DNA of 5,015 nt, from the NCBI GenBank assembly GCA_020056865.1, contig JAGVGX010000275.1, positions 1 to 5,015 of the forward strand, in the 5' to 3' direction. The notes under the pieces were generated by a model. The model did not search any database, had not been told where the DNA came from, and saw nothing but the letters and a program-made list of their open reading frames with translations. Shown piece after piece: positions 1-5,015 of the stretch; the first letter of the stretch is position 1; each line of letters starts with the position of its first letter. The stretch is from Desulfobacterales bacterium. Its GTDB lineage: Bacteria; Desulfobacterota; Desulfobacteria; Desulfobacterales; BuS5. The position numbers and the translations under genes were made by a program.

Positions 1-111
1 AAAATTGTTGGGGGTAAAAAATTCAATCCCTTGTTTATCATATTCAGCATAGACGATGATTGCTATCATGCGGTAGTCATCAAAGATCTGTTCCACATGT
101 TTCCGGTTCAT
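1..111 (-). CDS. N-terminal fragment of a probable cupin-fold protein of a polysaccharide locus (runs off left edge)
   Basis: The minus strand reads 37 codons without a stop from an ATG at 111-109 to the window edge. The residues begin MNRKHVEQIFDDYRMIAII and end with GIEFFTPNNF. The ATG overlaps the stop of the large upstream gene as TAATG. AAGGGG (119-124) lies 7 bases before it, so this is a well-formed, translationally coupled start. From memory, the pattern of a short acidic start, a hydrophobic strand (MIAIIVYA) and then GIEFFTP resembles small cupin proteins encoded in surface-polysaccharide and sugar-nucleotide clusters. In those proteins the histidine-rich cupin motif follows just after this point. 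That motif is outside the window, so the metal site and any enzymatic role cannot be checked. The reality of the gene is well supported. The family call is tentative. Confidence 0.7.
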   Translation of the reverse strand, partial: MNRKHVEQIFDDYRMIAIIVYAEYDKQGIEFFTPNNF

Positions 112-2801
112 TATATGGCCCCTTGCTTTATTTTGTTTGCATTTAAAATATTTTTTTCATCATTGCTGCTGAATAAATTCATCAGGTTTATGCAATCTGA
201 ATTTTCAGGAAAAAACTTAAGCTCTGAAAGCGCTGCCTCATTAGCTTCTGTATTTCTTCCCAAGTTTAACAAACATAGTGTTCGCAGATATTGAAGGTTT
301 TTTATATGCTGGCTTATATGACTGATTTGATCAAGAATGTGTAACGCAGCACGATAATCTTTCGACTGGATATGTTTTTTCGCGTTATTAACCTGTTTTA
401 TATCTTCTTCGTAGAGACAGTCTTCTTGTGTCATGTTATCGGCAACATACGTGCTCTGTAAAACCCATTTTAATAATTCAGGATCTTTTTTTACTTCAAT
501 ATGGTGATAGTTATAGCCGTTACAATGCCCTTTATAAAGTGCATCTTCAATACGGTCTGGTTTGTTTTTATACTGTTTTAATTTTCCAGTAGCTTTATTG
601 GATCGAATATAGGTGAATGAATCGGATATGCCTTGTAAAAACATTCTTTTATAAAGGTATTCAACCGTCATCCTTTCTTTTGAGATCCAGTGGAATACGG
701 TTGCACGGGAATGATGAACGGTTTTATACTTGTGCTGTTGAATAAATTCGGAAACATGAGTTTCACCATCACCGCGGAATCTCGATAATTTAGAAGGCAT
801 CCCATCCGGATGGAATCCGCCCGCTTCTGATAAAACCGTTTTTTTAATTGCAAAGTTAGCGCCCCATACATACATGGGTGATATTTCGGAATCATGATTG
901 CCGAAATCGATCAGGGAGTAAGGGCCCAATACGTTTCCCCAGGGTGTTTTGTTCCACAGCTTTCCCAACCATTCGGGAGGATCAGCTTCAAATTCAGGCA
1001 GAATATTTCCACCTGCCAGTGCAACGTCAGGATCTTTGAAGCACTGTGCAATTCCTTCCAGCCACGTTGATGATGCACGTATATCGTCATCACCATAAAT
1101 CAGGATCTCCCCGCAAGCTCGTTGCCATCCGGTATGCCTGGCCACATGAAGGCCTGGTTCAGACACATAAACATATTGAAAATTTTTAATTGTTTCTTCA
1201 TATTTTCTGCAGATCTCACGAGTGTCATCAGAAGAGTTATTATCCACAACAATGACTTCAAAAAGATGCTCAGGGTATGTCTGCATGGTCAGTGATTCAA
1301 GAGCGATAGAAAGACGTTGGGCTCTGTTCCTTGTAGGAATGATCACAGACAGGTGAATAGAAGACGTTTTGGTTGCTTTGGTGTTCTGAGCTGATTGTAT
1401 GTGTGTCCAGTACATGTTAGGCAACGTATCATGGTTAATGGAAACCGGTGCAATCACTTCTTCCACGGCCTTTTGAATACCTTCCGCCCATCCTGTATCA
1501 TGACAGATGACCATAGCACCCGGGTTCAGTTTTGGGAGCCAGGCAAGCATATCCGCCTTGACAGCCTCGTAAGAATGATCAGCGTCCACAAACAAGTAAT
1601 CAATGCCAAAATTAAACATCTGAGCCACCTCAAGGCTTTTCCCTCTTAAAGGAACAATTGTATCTGCATAAGAAGAAGTATTGCTGCAAAATTCATCAAA
1701 GGTGTCCCTTGCCCCTTCCGCCATCCCGTCGTTTTCCCATGTATCGACACAGTAAAGTCTTTTAGACGGATCTGATTGAATCGCTTCTGCAATATAACAT
1801 GAGGATGCACCGAGATAAGACCCTATTTCCACAAAAACCTTTCCAGATGAACGCAAAGCAAGCTCGTAGAGTTTATGTTTTTCTTCTTTTGTCATATGTG
1901 TAAAAATTTTATCTGCATGATCCATATCCGGAAATGATTTTTCCGCTGGAATAGTTGCTGATAAATTAATGGCTGGAGCGTCTGTTGCTATAGTTTTTTG
2001 GAGTGGGTTTATATTTGGTCTACACATAGTAGGTGTAAATTCTGCATGGTTTGTATCAGGAGAACTAAATTCCTTGTTTGTGCCATGGGAATCTATCTCG
2101 GAACTCGTCATGGATTTCGCATGCAGCCACTTTTTGAGTATCCATTCATTTACAAGGGTGAGACTATGAGGCCCATTCCTTTGGCCATATTGTTTGAAAA
2201 GATCGAATACCGGAGGATTTCGCCTTAAATAATCATTCTTGACAAATGAAGTCATATTTTGACGATACCACCAACATATCTTTTCGTTTTTCCATATGAG
2301 TGGCCTCAAAAAGTCTATCTCAACATATTCATGCTTATTAAATTTTTCTCTCCAATACCACGGCGGTTGTTCATTGATATGATTTACGCCAGTTTGTCCT
2401 GGATAGGCCGCCGAAAAAATAATTACGGGTGCGCTATGTACCAATTTTTCGACAAATATATCAGCCGCCGATTCAGGAAGATGCTCCGCTACCTCCAGGC
2501 AAATTGTTACATCCGCCTTCGTATTCAGATTGAAAGACGGTGATGAAAAATCACAACCGGTCTTTATTTTTGCCTTGTCAATGAGATAATCTGCCTCGGC
2601 AAGTTTGTTTCCATCAACCCCACATATTTCCTTAACGCCGAATTGTTTAAAGACCGAAAGCCATGTGCCGATGCCGCAACCGACATCCACAACAGAACTG
2701 CATTCGAAGCTCTTGATTATCAGGGGAACGATTATTTCAGCGGACAAAAGAGACTCATCTTTATGGGCATCATAAAAGCTCTTGTTGTAAATTTTGCTCA
2801 C
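111..2801 (-). CDS. Multidomain protein: SAM methyltransferase + SAM methyltransferase + GT2 glycosyltransferase + TPR-like tail
   Basis: From the GTG at 2801 this encodes 896 residues. Domain 1 (about 1-225) is a class I SAM methyltransferase: motif I VVDVGCGIGTW (37-47), the VDG acidic loop (62-64), EVAEHLP (103-109), then SAAYPGQTG and HINEQPPWYW. A Ser/Thr/Pro-rich linker follows (226-295). Domain 2 (about 300-470) is a second, different SAM methyltransferase of the Methyltransf_24 type: VEIGSYLG (324-331), VDTWEND (352-358), FVDADHSYE (404-412) and CHDT (433-436). Domain 3 (about 483-750) is a GT-A family 2 glycosyltransferase: SVIIPTRNR (485-493), VVDNNSSDDT (518-527), metal-binding GDDD (570-573), WGANFAI (646-652), and RGDGE (676-680) in the usual acidic acceptor-side position. 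Residues 800-875 form amphipathic TPR-like helices. No signal peptide or membrane segment is seen, so it is probably cytoplasmic. It likely transfers and methylates sugars for a surface glycan or glycoprotein; donor, acceptor and methylation sites are unknown. The frame also opens from a GTG at 2891, but that start has no ribosome site and adds 30 residues unlike the family. Confidence 0.9.
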   Translation of the reverse strand: MSKIYNKSFYDAHKDESLLSAEIIVPLIIKSFECSSVVDVGCGIGTWLSVFKQFGVKEICGVDGNKLAEADYLIDKAKIKTGCDFSSPSFNLNTKADVTICLEVAEHLPESAADIFVEKLVHSAPVIIFSAAYPGQTGVNHINEQPPWYWREKFNKHEYVEIDFLRPLIWKNEKICWWYRQNMTSFVKNDYLRRNPPVFDLFKQYGQRNGPHSLTLVNEWILKKWLHAKSMTSSEIDSHGTNKEFSSPDTNHAEFTPTMCRPNINPLQKTIATDAPAINLSATIPAEKSFPDMDHADKIFTHMTKEEKHKLYELALRSSGKVFVEIGSYLGASSCYIAEAIQSDPSKRLYCVDTWENDGMAEGARDTFDEFCSNTSSYADTIVPLRGKSLEVAQMFNFGIDYLFVDADHSYEAVKADMLAWLPKLNPGAMVICHDTGWAEGIQKAVEEVIAPVSINHDTLPNMYWTHIQSAQNTKATKTSSIHLSVIIPTRNRAQRLSIALESLTMQTYPEHLFEVIVVDNNSSDDTREICRKYEETIKNFQYVYVSEPGLHVARHTGWQRACGEILIYGDDDIRASSTWLEGIAQCFKDPDVALAGGNILPEFEADPPEWLGKLWNKTPWGNVLGPYSLIDFGNHDSEISPMYVWGANFAIKKTVLSEAGGFHPDGMPSKLSRFRGDGETHVSEFIQQHKYKTVHHSRATVFHWISKERMTVEYLYKRMFLQGISDSFTYIRSNKATGKLKQYKNKPDRIEDALYKGHCNGYNYHHIEVKKDPELLKWVLQSTYVADNMTQEDCLYEEDIKQVNNAKKHIQSKDYRAALHILDQISHISQHIKNLQYLRTLCLLNLGRNTEANEAALSELKFFPENSDCINLMNLFSSNDEKNILNANKIKQGAI

Positions 2802-2810
2802 GTTACAAGT

Positions 2811-2814
2811 TCCT
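2811..2814 (-). promoter_or_regulatory. Ribosome binding site that decides the start of the large glycan gene
   Basis: AGGA on the minus strand lies 9 bases before the GTG at 2801-2799. Translation from that GTG begins MSKIYNKSFYD, which matches the usual N-terminus of this methyltransferase family, about 35 residues before motif I. The alternative GTG at 2891 is preceded by GAAGCAGATGAA, which has no good Shine-Dalgarno match at normal spacing. The start choice is therefore an inference from this site and from family length. Confidence 0.5.
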
Positions 2815-2954
2815 ATTTGTGAATCTGGCGCATTGTTTTTATAGTGTAGTAAATTCACATAAACCGTTCTTTCTGGAATTGTCTTTCCCACTTCATCTGC
2901 TTCAATAATTATAATGCCAGCCGGGTGGGCAGAAAAATGATTAAATTTTGAAAA

Positions 2955-2971
2955 TGCAAGCTGTATGCCAA
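2955..2971 (-). promoter_or_regulatory. Sigma-54 (-24/-12) promoter candidate for the glycan gene
   Basis: Read on the minus strand the site is TTGGCATACAGCTTGCA. The sigma-54 consensus is TGGCACG, four bases, then TTGCA. Here the -24 element is TGGCATA and the -12 element is a full TTGCA. The invariant GG and GC are separated by the required distance. The predicted transcription start is near 2944, which gives a leader of about 143 bases to the GTG at 2801 (about 53 to the alternative GTG at 2891). If real, transcription needs an enhancer-binding ATPase, so the glycan operon would be switched on by a dedicated signal. The match was made by eye; chance occurrence is possible, but the location and orientation are right. 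Confidence 0.5.
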
Positions 2972-3040
2972 TAGTAGTTGCAATGTTTTTAGTGGTATTT
3001 CAAAAGAATAATAAGCGGTTAAGAATACAGCCAATAACAA

Positions 3041-3058
3041 TCGTCATTTTATTGACGA
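3041..3058. repeat. Perfect 6-base dyad, possible activator site
   Basis: TCGTCA and TGACGA form a perfect inverted repeat around a 6-base TTTTAT spacer. It lies about 97-114 bases upstream of the transcription start predicted from the sigma-54 promoter, which is the usual distance for an enhancer-binding protein site. It could equally be an operator for the plus-strand promoter at 3098-3126, or a chance dyad. No second copy was found in the gap. Confidence 0.3.
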
Positions 3059-3097
3059 ATGCGATGTAGCTGTTTTTGCTTTTTCCCATATTCATGA

Positions 3098-3126
3098 TTG
3101 AAAGCGATATGCGTTTGTGCCATAGT
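3098..3126 (+). promoter_or_regulatory. Sigma-70-like promoter candidate for the alpha/beta-hydrolase
   Basis: TTGAAA (3098-3103) matches five of six bases of the -35 consensus. After exactly 17 bases comes CATAGT (3121-3126), which matches four of six of the -10 consensus. Transcription would start near 3133, leaving a leader of about 90 bases before the hydrolase ATG. The match is moderate and was judged by eye. Confidence 0.35.
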
Positions 3127-3141
3127 CAACAAACGGAATCT

Positions 3142-3160
3142 ATGAATGTTTTTCATTCAT
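3142..3160. repeat. Perfect 7-base inverted repeat in the hydrolase leader
   Basis: ATGAATG and CATTCAT are exact reverse complements separated by TTTTT. The element begins about 9 bases after the transcription start predicted from the promoter at 3098-3126, a position where a bound repressor could block the polymerase. It is AT-rich, so as an RNA hairpin it would be weak. An operator role is an inference. Confidence 0.35.
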
Positions 3161-3223
3161 TGCATTCTAATCTGCTTAAAAAATTGAGATCCAGACACCC
3201 TGAACCCACAGTGAAACTTGCAA

Positions 3224-3961
3224 ATGACAAAGACAGACATATCCGAACCGGTTTTAGAAAATATCTCATTTTTATCCGACAGCTATACCTTAAAAGGGAC
3301 ACTGCATCTGCCTTGTGTTGATAAGCCGCCTGTTGTTATAGGTTCACACGGGCTTTTCAGCACTGGCGATTCTCCCAAACAGATTGAACTTGCCCGAAAG
3401 TGCAATGCTTTGGGGATTGCATTCTTCAGGTTTGATCATCGTGGGTGCGGCAGCAGCGACGGTGTTTTTAATGAAGTGACCTCACTTGGAGCCAGATGTA
3501 AAGATTTAACCTGCGCGATTGAAACCATCTGCGCAAGAGATGATATTGGTGAAAAAATCGGACTTTTTGGAAGCAGTTTTGGAGGCGCAGCATGCATATC
3601 TGTTGCAAGTGAACTTAAAATAGATGCACTTGTCACAATTGCCGCGCCAGTGAGTAGCCGCTGGATCATGGACGCTGTTGAAAAATCAGGCGACAACACC
3701 CATAGCGATTTGTTAAGCAAAGGGCATCTAAAGTTTGATATTTCAGAAAAGCTTGAAAAAATAAAACATATACTTTTATTTCATGGGGATAAAGATACGG
3801 TTGTACCTTTTGGTCATTCAAAAATAATATACGAAAAAGCAGGTTTGCCTAAAAAGCTTATCATGCAAAAAAATGGGGACCACAACATGAGCATAAAAGA
3901 ACATCAGCAACGCTTTATAAAGGAAGCTTCGGCATGGTTTCAGGCAGCTTTTTTTAACTAA
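3224..3961 (+). CDS. Alpha/beta-hydrolase (serine esterase/acylaminoacyl-peptidase-like)
   Basis: This 245-residue protein has a complete alpha/beta-hydrolase core, close to the typical length of small cytoplasmic members. An early strand and oxyanion-loop motif reads VVIGSHGLFS (37-46). FDHRGCGSSDG (70-80) is the conserved D-x-R-G-x-G-x-S segment. The nucleophile elbow is GSSFGG (116-121) with Ser118. The acid is Asp191 in HGDKDTVVP (187-195), and the base is His220 in GDH. It therefore should be an active serine hydrolase acting on an ester or amide; the substrate cannot be told. No signal peptide is seen. The frame is closed by a TGA at 3212-3214, so only TTG 3218 or ATG 3224 can start it. 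I chose the ATG, although neither has a clear Shine-Dalgarno sequence. Related proteins are often annotated as dienelactone-hydrolase-like or serine aminopeptidase S33. It stands alone, facing away from the glycan genes, behind its own candidate promoter. Confidence 0.92.
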   Translation: MTKTDISEPVLENISFLSDSYTLKGTLHLPCVDKPPVVIGSHGLFSTGDSPKQIELARKCNALGIAFFRFDHRGCGSSDGVFNEVTSLGARCKDLTCAIETICARDDIGEKIGLFGSSFGGAACISVASELKIDALVTIAAPVSSRWIMDAVEKSGDNTHSDLLSKGHLKFDISEKLEKIKHILLFHGDKDTVVPFGHSKIIYEKAGLPKKLIMQKNGDHNMSIKEHQQRFIKEASAWFQAAFFN

Positions 3962-3989
3962 ATTTGGTATGTTGATAAAAAGCAGCCTG
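3941..3989 (+). terminator. Hairpin terminator candidate after the hydrolase
   Basis: CAGGCAGCTTTTT (3941-3953) pairs with AAAAAGCAGCCTG (3977-3989), with one mismatch and a 23-base loop. The GC-rich base of the stem is followed on the plus strand by TTTATTT. The left arm overlaps the last codons of the hydrolase and the right arm ends just before the stop of the convergent small gene, so it may limit transcription from both sides. The T-tract is short and the loop is long, so strength is uncertain. Confidence 0.4.
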
Positions 3990-3990
3990 T

Positions 3991-4146
3991 TTATTTGCAG
4001 ATGAGTCCTCCTGCGACAAACAAAAGTATTGTTTCATAAACGGCAACGGGAATAAAAGTGCCGAACAGATGATAAACAATGCCGCCGCCGATAATTGCAG
4101 GTACGCCGCAAAAGATCAATATGCCTAACTTTCTGCTTATGTTCAT
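3991..4146 (-). CDS. Small two-helix membrane protein, function unknown
   Basis: The 51-residue product begins MNISRKLGIL and holds two hydrophobic stretches, about residues 7-28 (with a GGG at 20-22) and 31-49. These are joined by a very short turn around Phe29-Gly-Thr. The positive N-terminus (Arg5, Lys6) suggests a helical hairpin in the inner membrane with both ends in the cytoplasm. The start was chosen because TAAGGAG (4157-4163) precedes this ATG with 10 bases between GGAG and the ATG. The open frame extends to 4209, but the extra 21 residues have no ribosome site and include the promoter region. It is convergent with the hydrolase and divergent from the NRDE gene. I do not recognise a family. 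The clean ribosome site and membrane pattern support a real gene. Confidence 0.65.
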   Translation of the reverse strand: MNISRKLGILIFCGVPAIIGGGIVYHLFGTFIPVAVYETILLFVAGGLICK

Positions 4147-4175
4147 ATGTATACATCTCCTTAAAAGAGTCGTGT

Positions 4176-4205
4176 AATATAATAGCTGTATGTACTTAGG
4201 AACAA
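4176..4205 (-). promoter_or_regulatory. Weak promoter candidate for the small membrane protein
   Basis: On the minus strand TTGTTC (4205-4200) is followed after 18 bases by TATATT (4181-4176), placing the transcription start about 20 bases before the ribosome site. The same AT-rich stretch read on the plus strand contains a perfect TATAAT (4178-4183), which could serve the NRDE gene with a leader of about 90 bases, but no matching -35 element was found for it. Divergent transcription from this short spacer is likely. The exact boxes are uncertain. Confidence 0.3.
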
Positions 4206-4280
4206 ACACGGGATGTTTCTATCAATAATCTGTAGTCAAGTAAAGAAAAAACAGATACAAACAAAATTCCGGAGGAATAG

Positions 4281-5015
4281 ATGTGCCTGATTCTCATATC
4301 ATATGATATGCACCCTGAATACAGGTTGATCCTTGCGGCTAACAGGGATGAATATTACAACCGTCCTACATTGCCTCTTGGCTTCTGGAATACGAGCCCT
4401 GATATTCTTGCCGGAAAAGACCTGCGAGGAAAAGGCACATGGCTTGGCGTGACAAAATCCGGACGATTGTCAGCAATCACCAACTACAGAGATCCTTCAA
4501 CGTTAAAGGATGATGCTCCGTCAAGAGGAGAATTGATTACAGATTTTCTAAAAGGAGAAACAGCGCCCAAAACATATATGGAGCATATAAAAAAGGTAGG
4601 GCATAACTATAATGGATTTAACCTGATTGCAGGCGATATCAGTGACCTTTACTACTATTCCAATGTGGAACATAGGGTTAAAAAAATAAAACCCGGGATC
4701 TACGGCGTCAGCAATCATCTTCTCGATACGCCCTGGCCGAAAGTGCAGAAAGCAAAGGAGTCTTTCAGAAATATCGTAACTGTTAACAGTATCATTGATC
4801 CTGAAACACTTTTTATTGCCCTCAAAGACAATACGGTTCCTGCGGATGACCAATTGCCCGACACCGGTGTTGGGATCAACTGGGAACGGAGGCTGTCTTC
4901 AATTTTTATAAAAAGTAAAACATACGGAACCCGTTCGTCATCGATAATCTTGTATGACAGGAAAGGGCATATCACGTTTGTTGAACGCACATTTATCCCT
5001 TCAGAGGGAACAGAG
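4281..5015 (+). CDS. NRDE/TANGO2-family protein (runs off right edge)
   Basis: The ATG at 4281 follows GGAGG (4271-4275) at a 5-base spacing. The frame is open for 245 codons to the window end without a stop, and family members are usually a little longer. The signature motifs are all present in order: the N-terminal Met-Cys start (MCLILISY), AANRDE (19-24) which names the family, GTWLGV (52-57), TNYR (67-70), SRGEL (81-85), GFNLIAGD (112-119), YGVSNHLLDTPWPK (141-154) and YGTRSSSIIL (215-224). Cys2 would become N-terminal after Met removal. This fits the view that the family has an Ntn-hydrolase-like fold, although an enzymatic reaction is not established. Animal TANGO2 homologues have been linked to lipid metabolism and to haem trafficking, so the bacterial role is open. 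It is expected to be cytoplasmic. It is divergent from the small membrane protein gene. Confidence 0.93.
   Translation, partial: MCLILISYDMHPEYRLILAANRDEYYNRPTLPLGFWNTSPDILAGKDLRGKGTWLGVTKSGRLSAITNYRDPSTLKDDAPSRGELITDFLKGETAPKTYMEHIKKVGHNYNGFNLIAGDISDLYYYSNVEHRVKKIKPGIYGVSNHLLDTPWPKVQKAKESFRNIVTVNSIIDPETLFIALKDNTVPADDQLPDTGVGINWERRLSSIFIKSKTYGTRSSSIILYDRKGHITFVERTFIPSEGTE

Larger units (their letters stand above)
2802..3223. other. Divergent intergenic control region
   Basis: This gap of about 420 bases separates the minus-strand glycan gene from the plus-strand hydrolase gene. It contains a sigma-54-like promoter for the left gene, a sigma-70-like promoter for the right gene and two perfect short dyads. 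I see no convincing protein-coding gene in it. The frame of the glycan gene stays open upstream to a TGA at 3002-3000, but it has no ATG, GTG or TTG beyond 2891. A plus-strand open frame from about 3076 overlaps the hydrolase in another frame, and its product looks random. No tRNA or riboswitch fold was recognised. Confidence 0.6.

Noticed and set aside
31..294. Plus-strand open frame of 87 codons at the left edge
   Set aside because: It lies antisense to the end of the glycan fusion gene and the coupled partial gene, has no ribosome site, and its residues do not resemble a protein family.
2892..2999. In-frame open extension upstream of the glycan gene, which reads like plausible protein
   Set aside because: It has no ATG, GTG or TTG, ends at a TGA at 3002-3000, and contains the sigma-54-like promoter, so it is best regarded as non-coding.
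3052..3057. TTGACG as a -35 box on the plus strand
   Set aside because: No acceptable -10 element lies 16-18 bases downstream; the TTGAAA at 3098 fits better.
3076..3321. Plus-strand open frame of 81 codons upstream of and overlapping the hydrolase
   Set aside because: It runs through the hydrolase start region in another frame, uses a TTG start without a ribosome site, and has no recognisable domain.
3436..3720. Minus-strand open frame of 94 codons within the hydrolase
   Set aside because: Antisense shadow of a gene with a full catalytic triad; no ribosome site or family resemblance.
4234..4239. TTGACT on the minus strand as a -35 box for the small membrane protein gene
   Set aside because: No acceptable -10 box is found at 15-18 bases spacing.
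4548..4990. Two minus-strand open frames (101 and 91 codons) within the NRDE gene
   Set aside because: Antisense to a clearly recognised protein; they overlap each other and show no motifs.

Overview
The window looks like bacterial chromosome, roughly 40% GC by eye, with short intergenic gaps, Shine-Dalgarno sequences and genes on both strands. A large glycan-modification gene, a sigma-54-type promoter and the general codon style suggest a Gram-negative bacterium. A Desulfobacterota (former Deltaproteobacteria) host is my best guess, but this is an impression and not a measurement.

Left part (1-2801, minus strand): a two-gene transcription unit. The first gene is an 896-residue protein that joins two different class I SAM methyltransferase domains, a family 2 (GT-A) glycosyltransferase domain and a C-terminal TPR-like helical tail. 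Its stop codon overlaps by one base (TAATG) the start of a second gene that runs off the left edge. The 37 visible residues of that gene resemble small cupin proteins that I recall from surface-polysaccharide clusters. The pair is best read as part of a polysaccharide or protein-glycosylation locus.

Middle (2802-3223): a 422-base gap between divergent genes. On the minus strand it holds a good match to a sigma-54 (-24/-12) promoter (2955-2971) facing the glycan gene, with a perfect dyad about 100 bases upstream of the predicted transcription start. On the plus strand it holds a sigma-70-like promoter (3098-3126), followed by a perfect 7-base inverted repeat, facing the hydrolase gene.

Right part (3224-5015): an alpha/beta-hydrolase with an intact Ser-Asp-His triad (+), a likely hairpin terminator, a 51-residue two-helix membrane protein of unknown function (-), and the first 245 residues of an NRDE/TANGO2-family protein (+) that runs off the right edge. 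These three look like ordinary housekeeping or accessory genes and show no clear functional link with the glycan unit.

No rRNA, tRNA, CRISPR array, insertion sequence or phage gene is visible. The most unusual items are the four-part methyltransferase-glycosyltransferase fusion and its apparent sigma-54 control.
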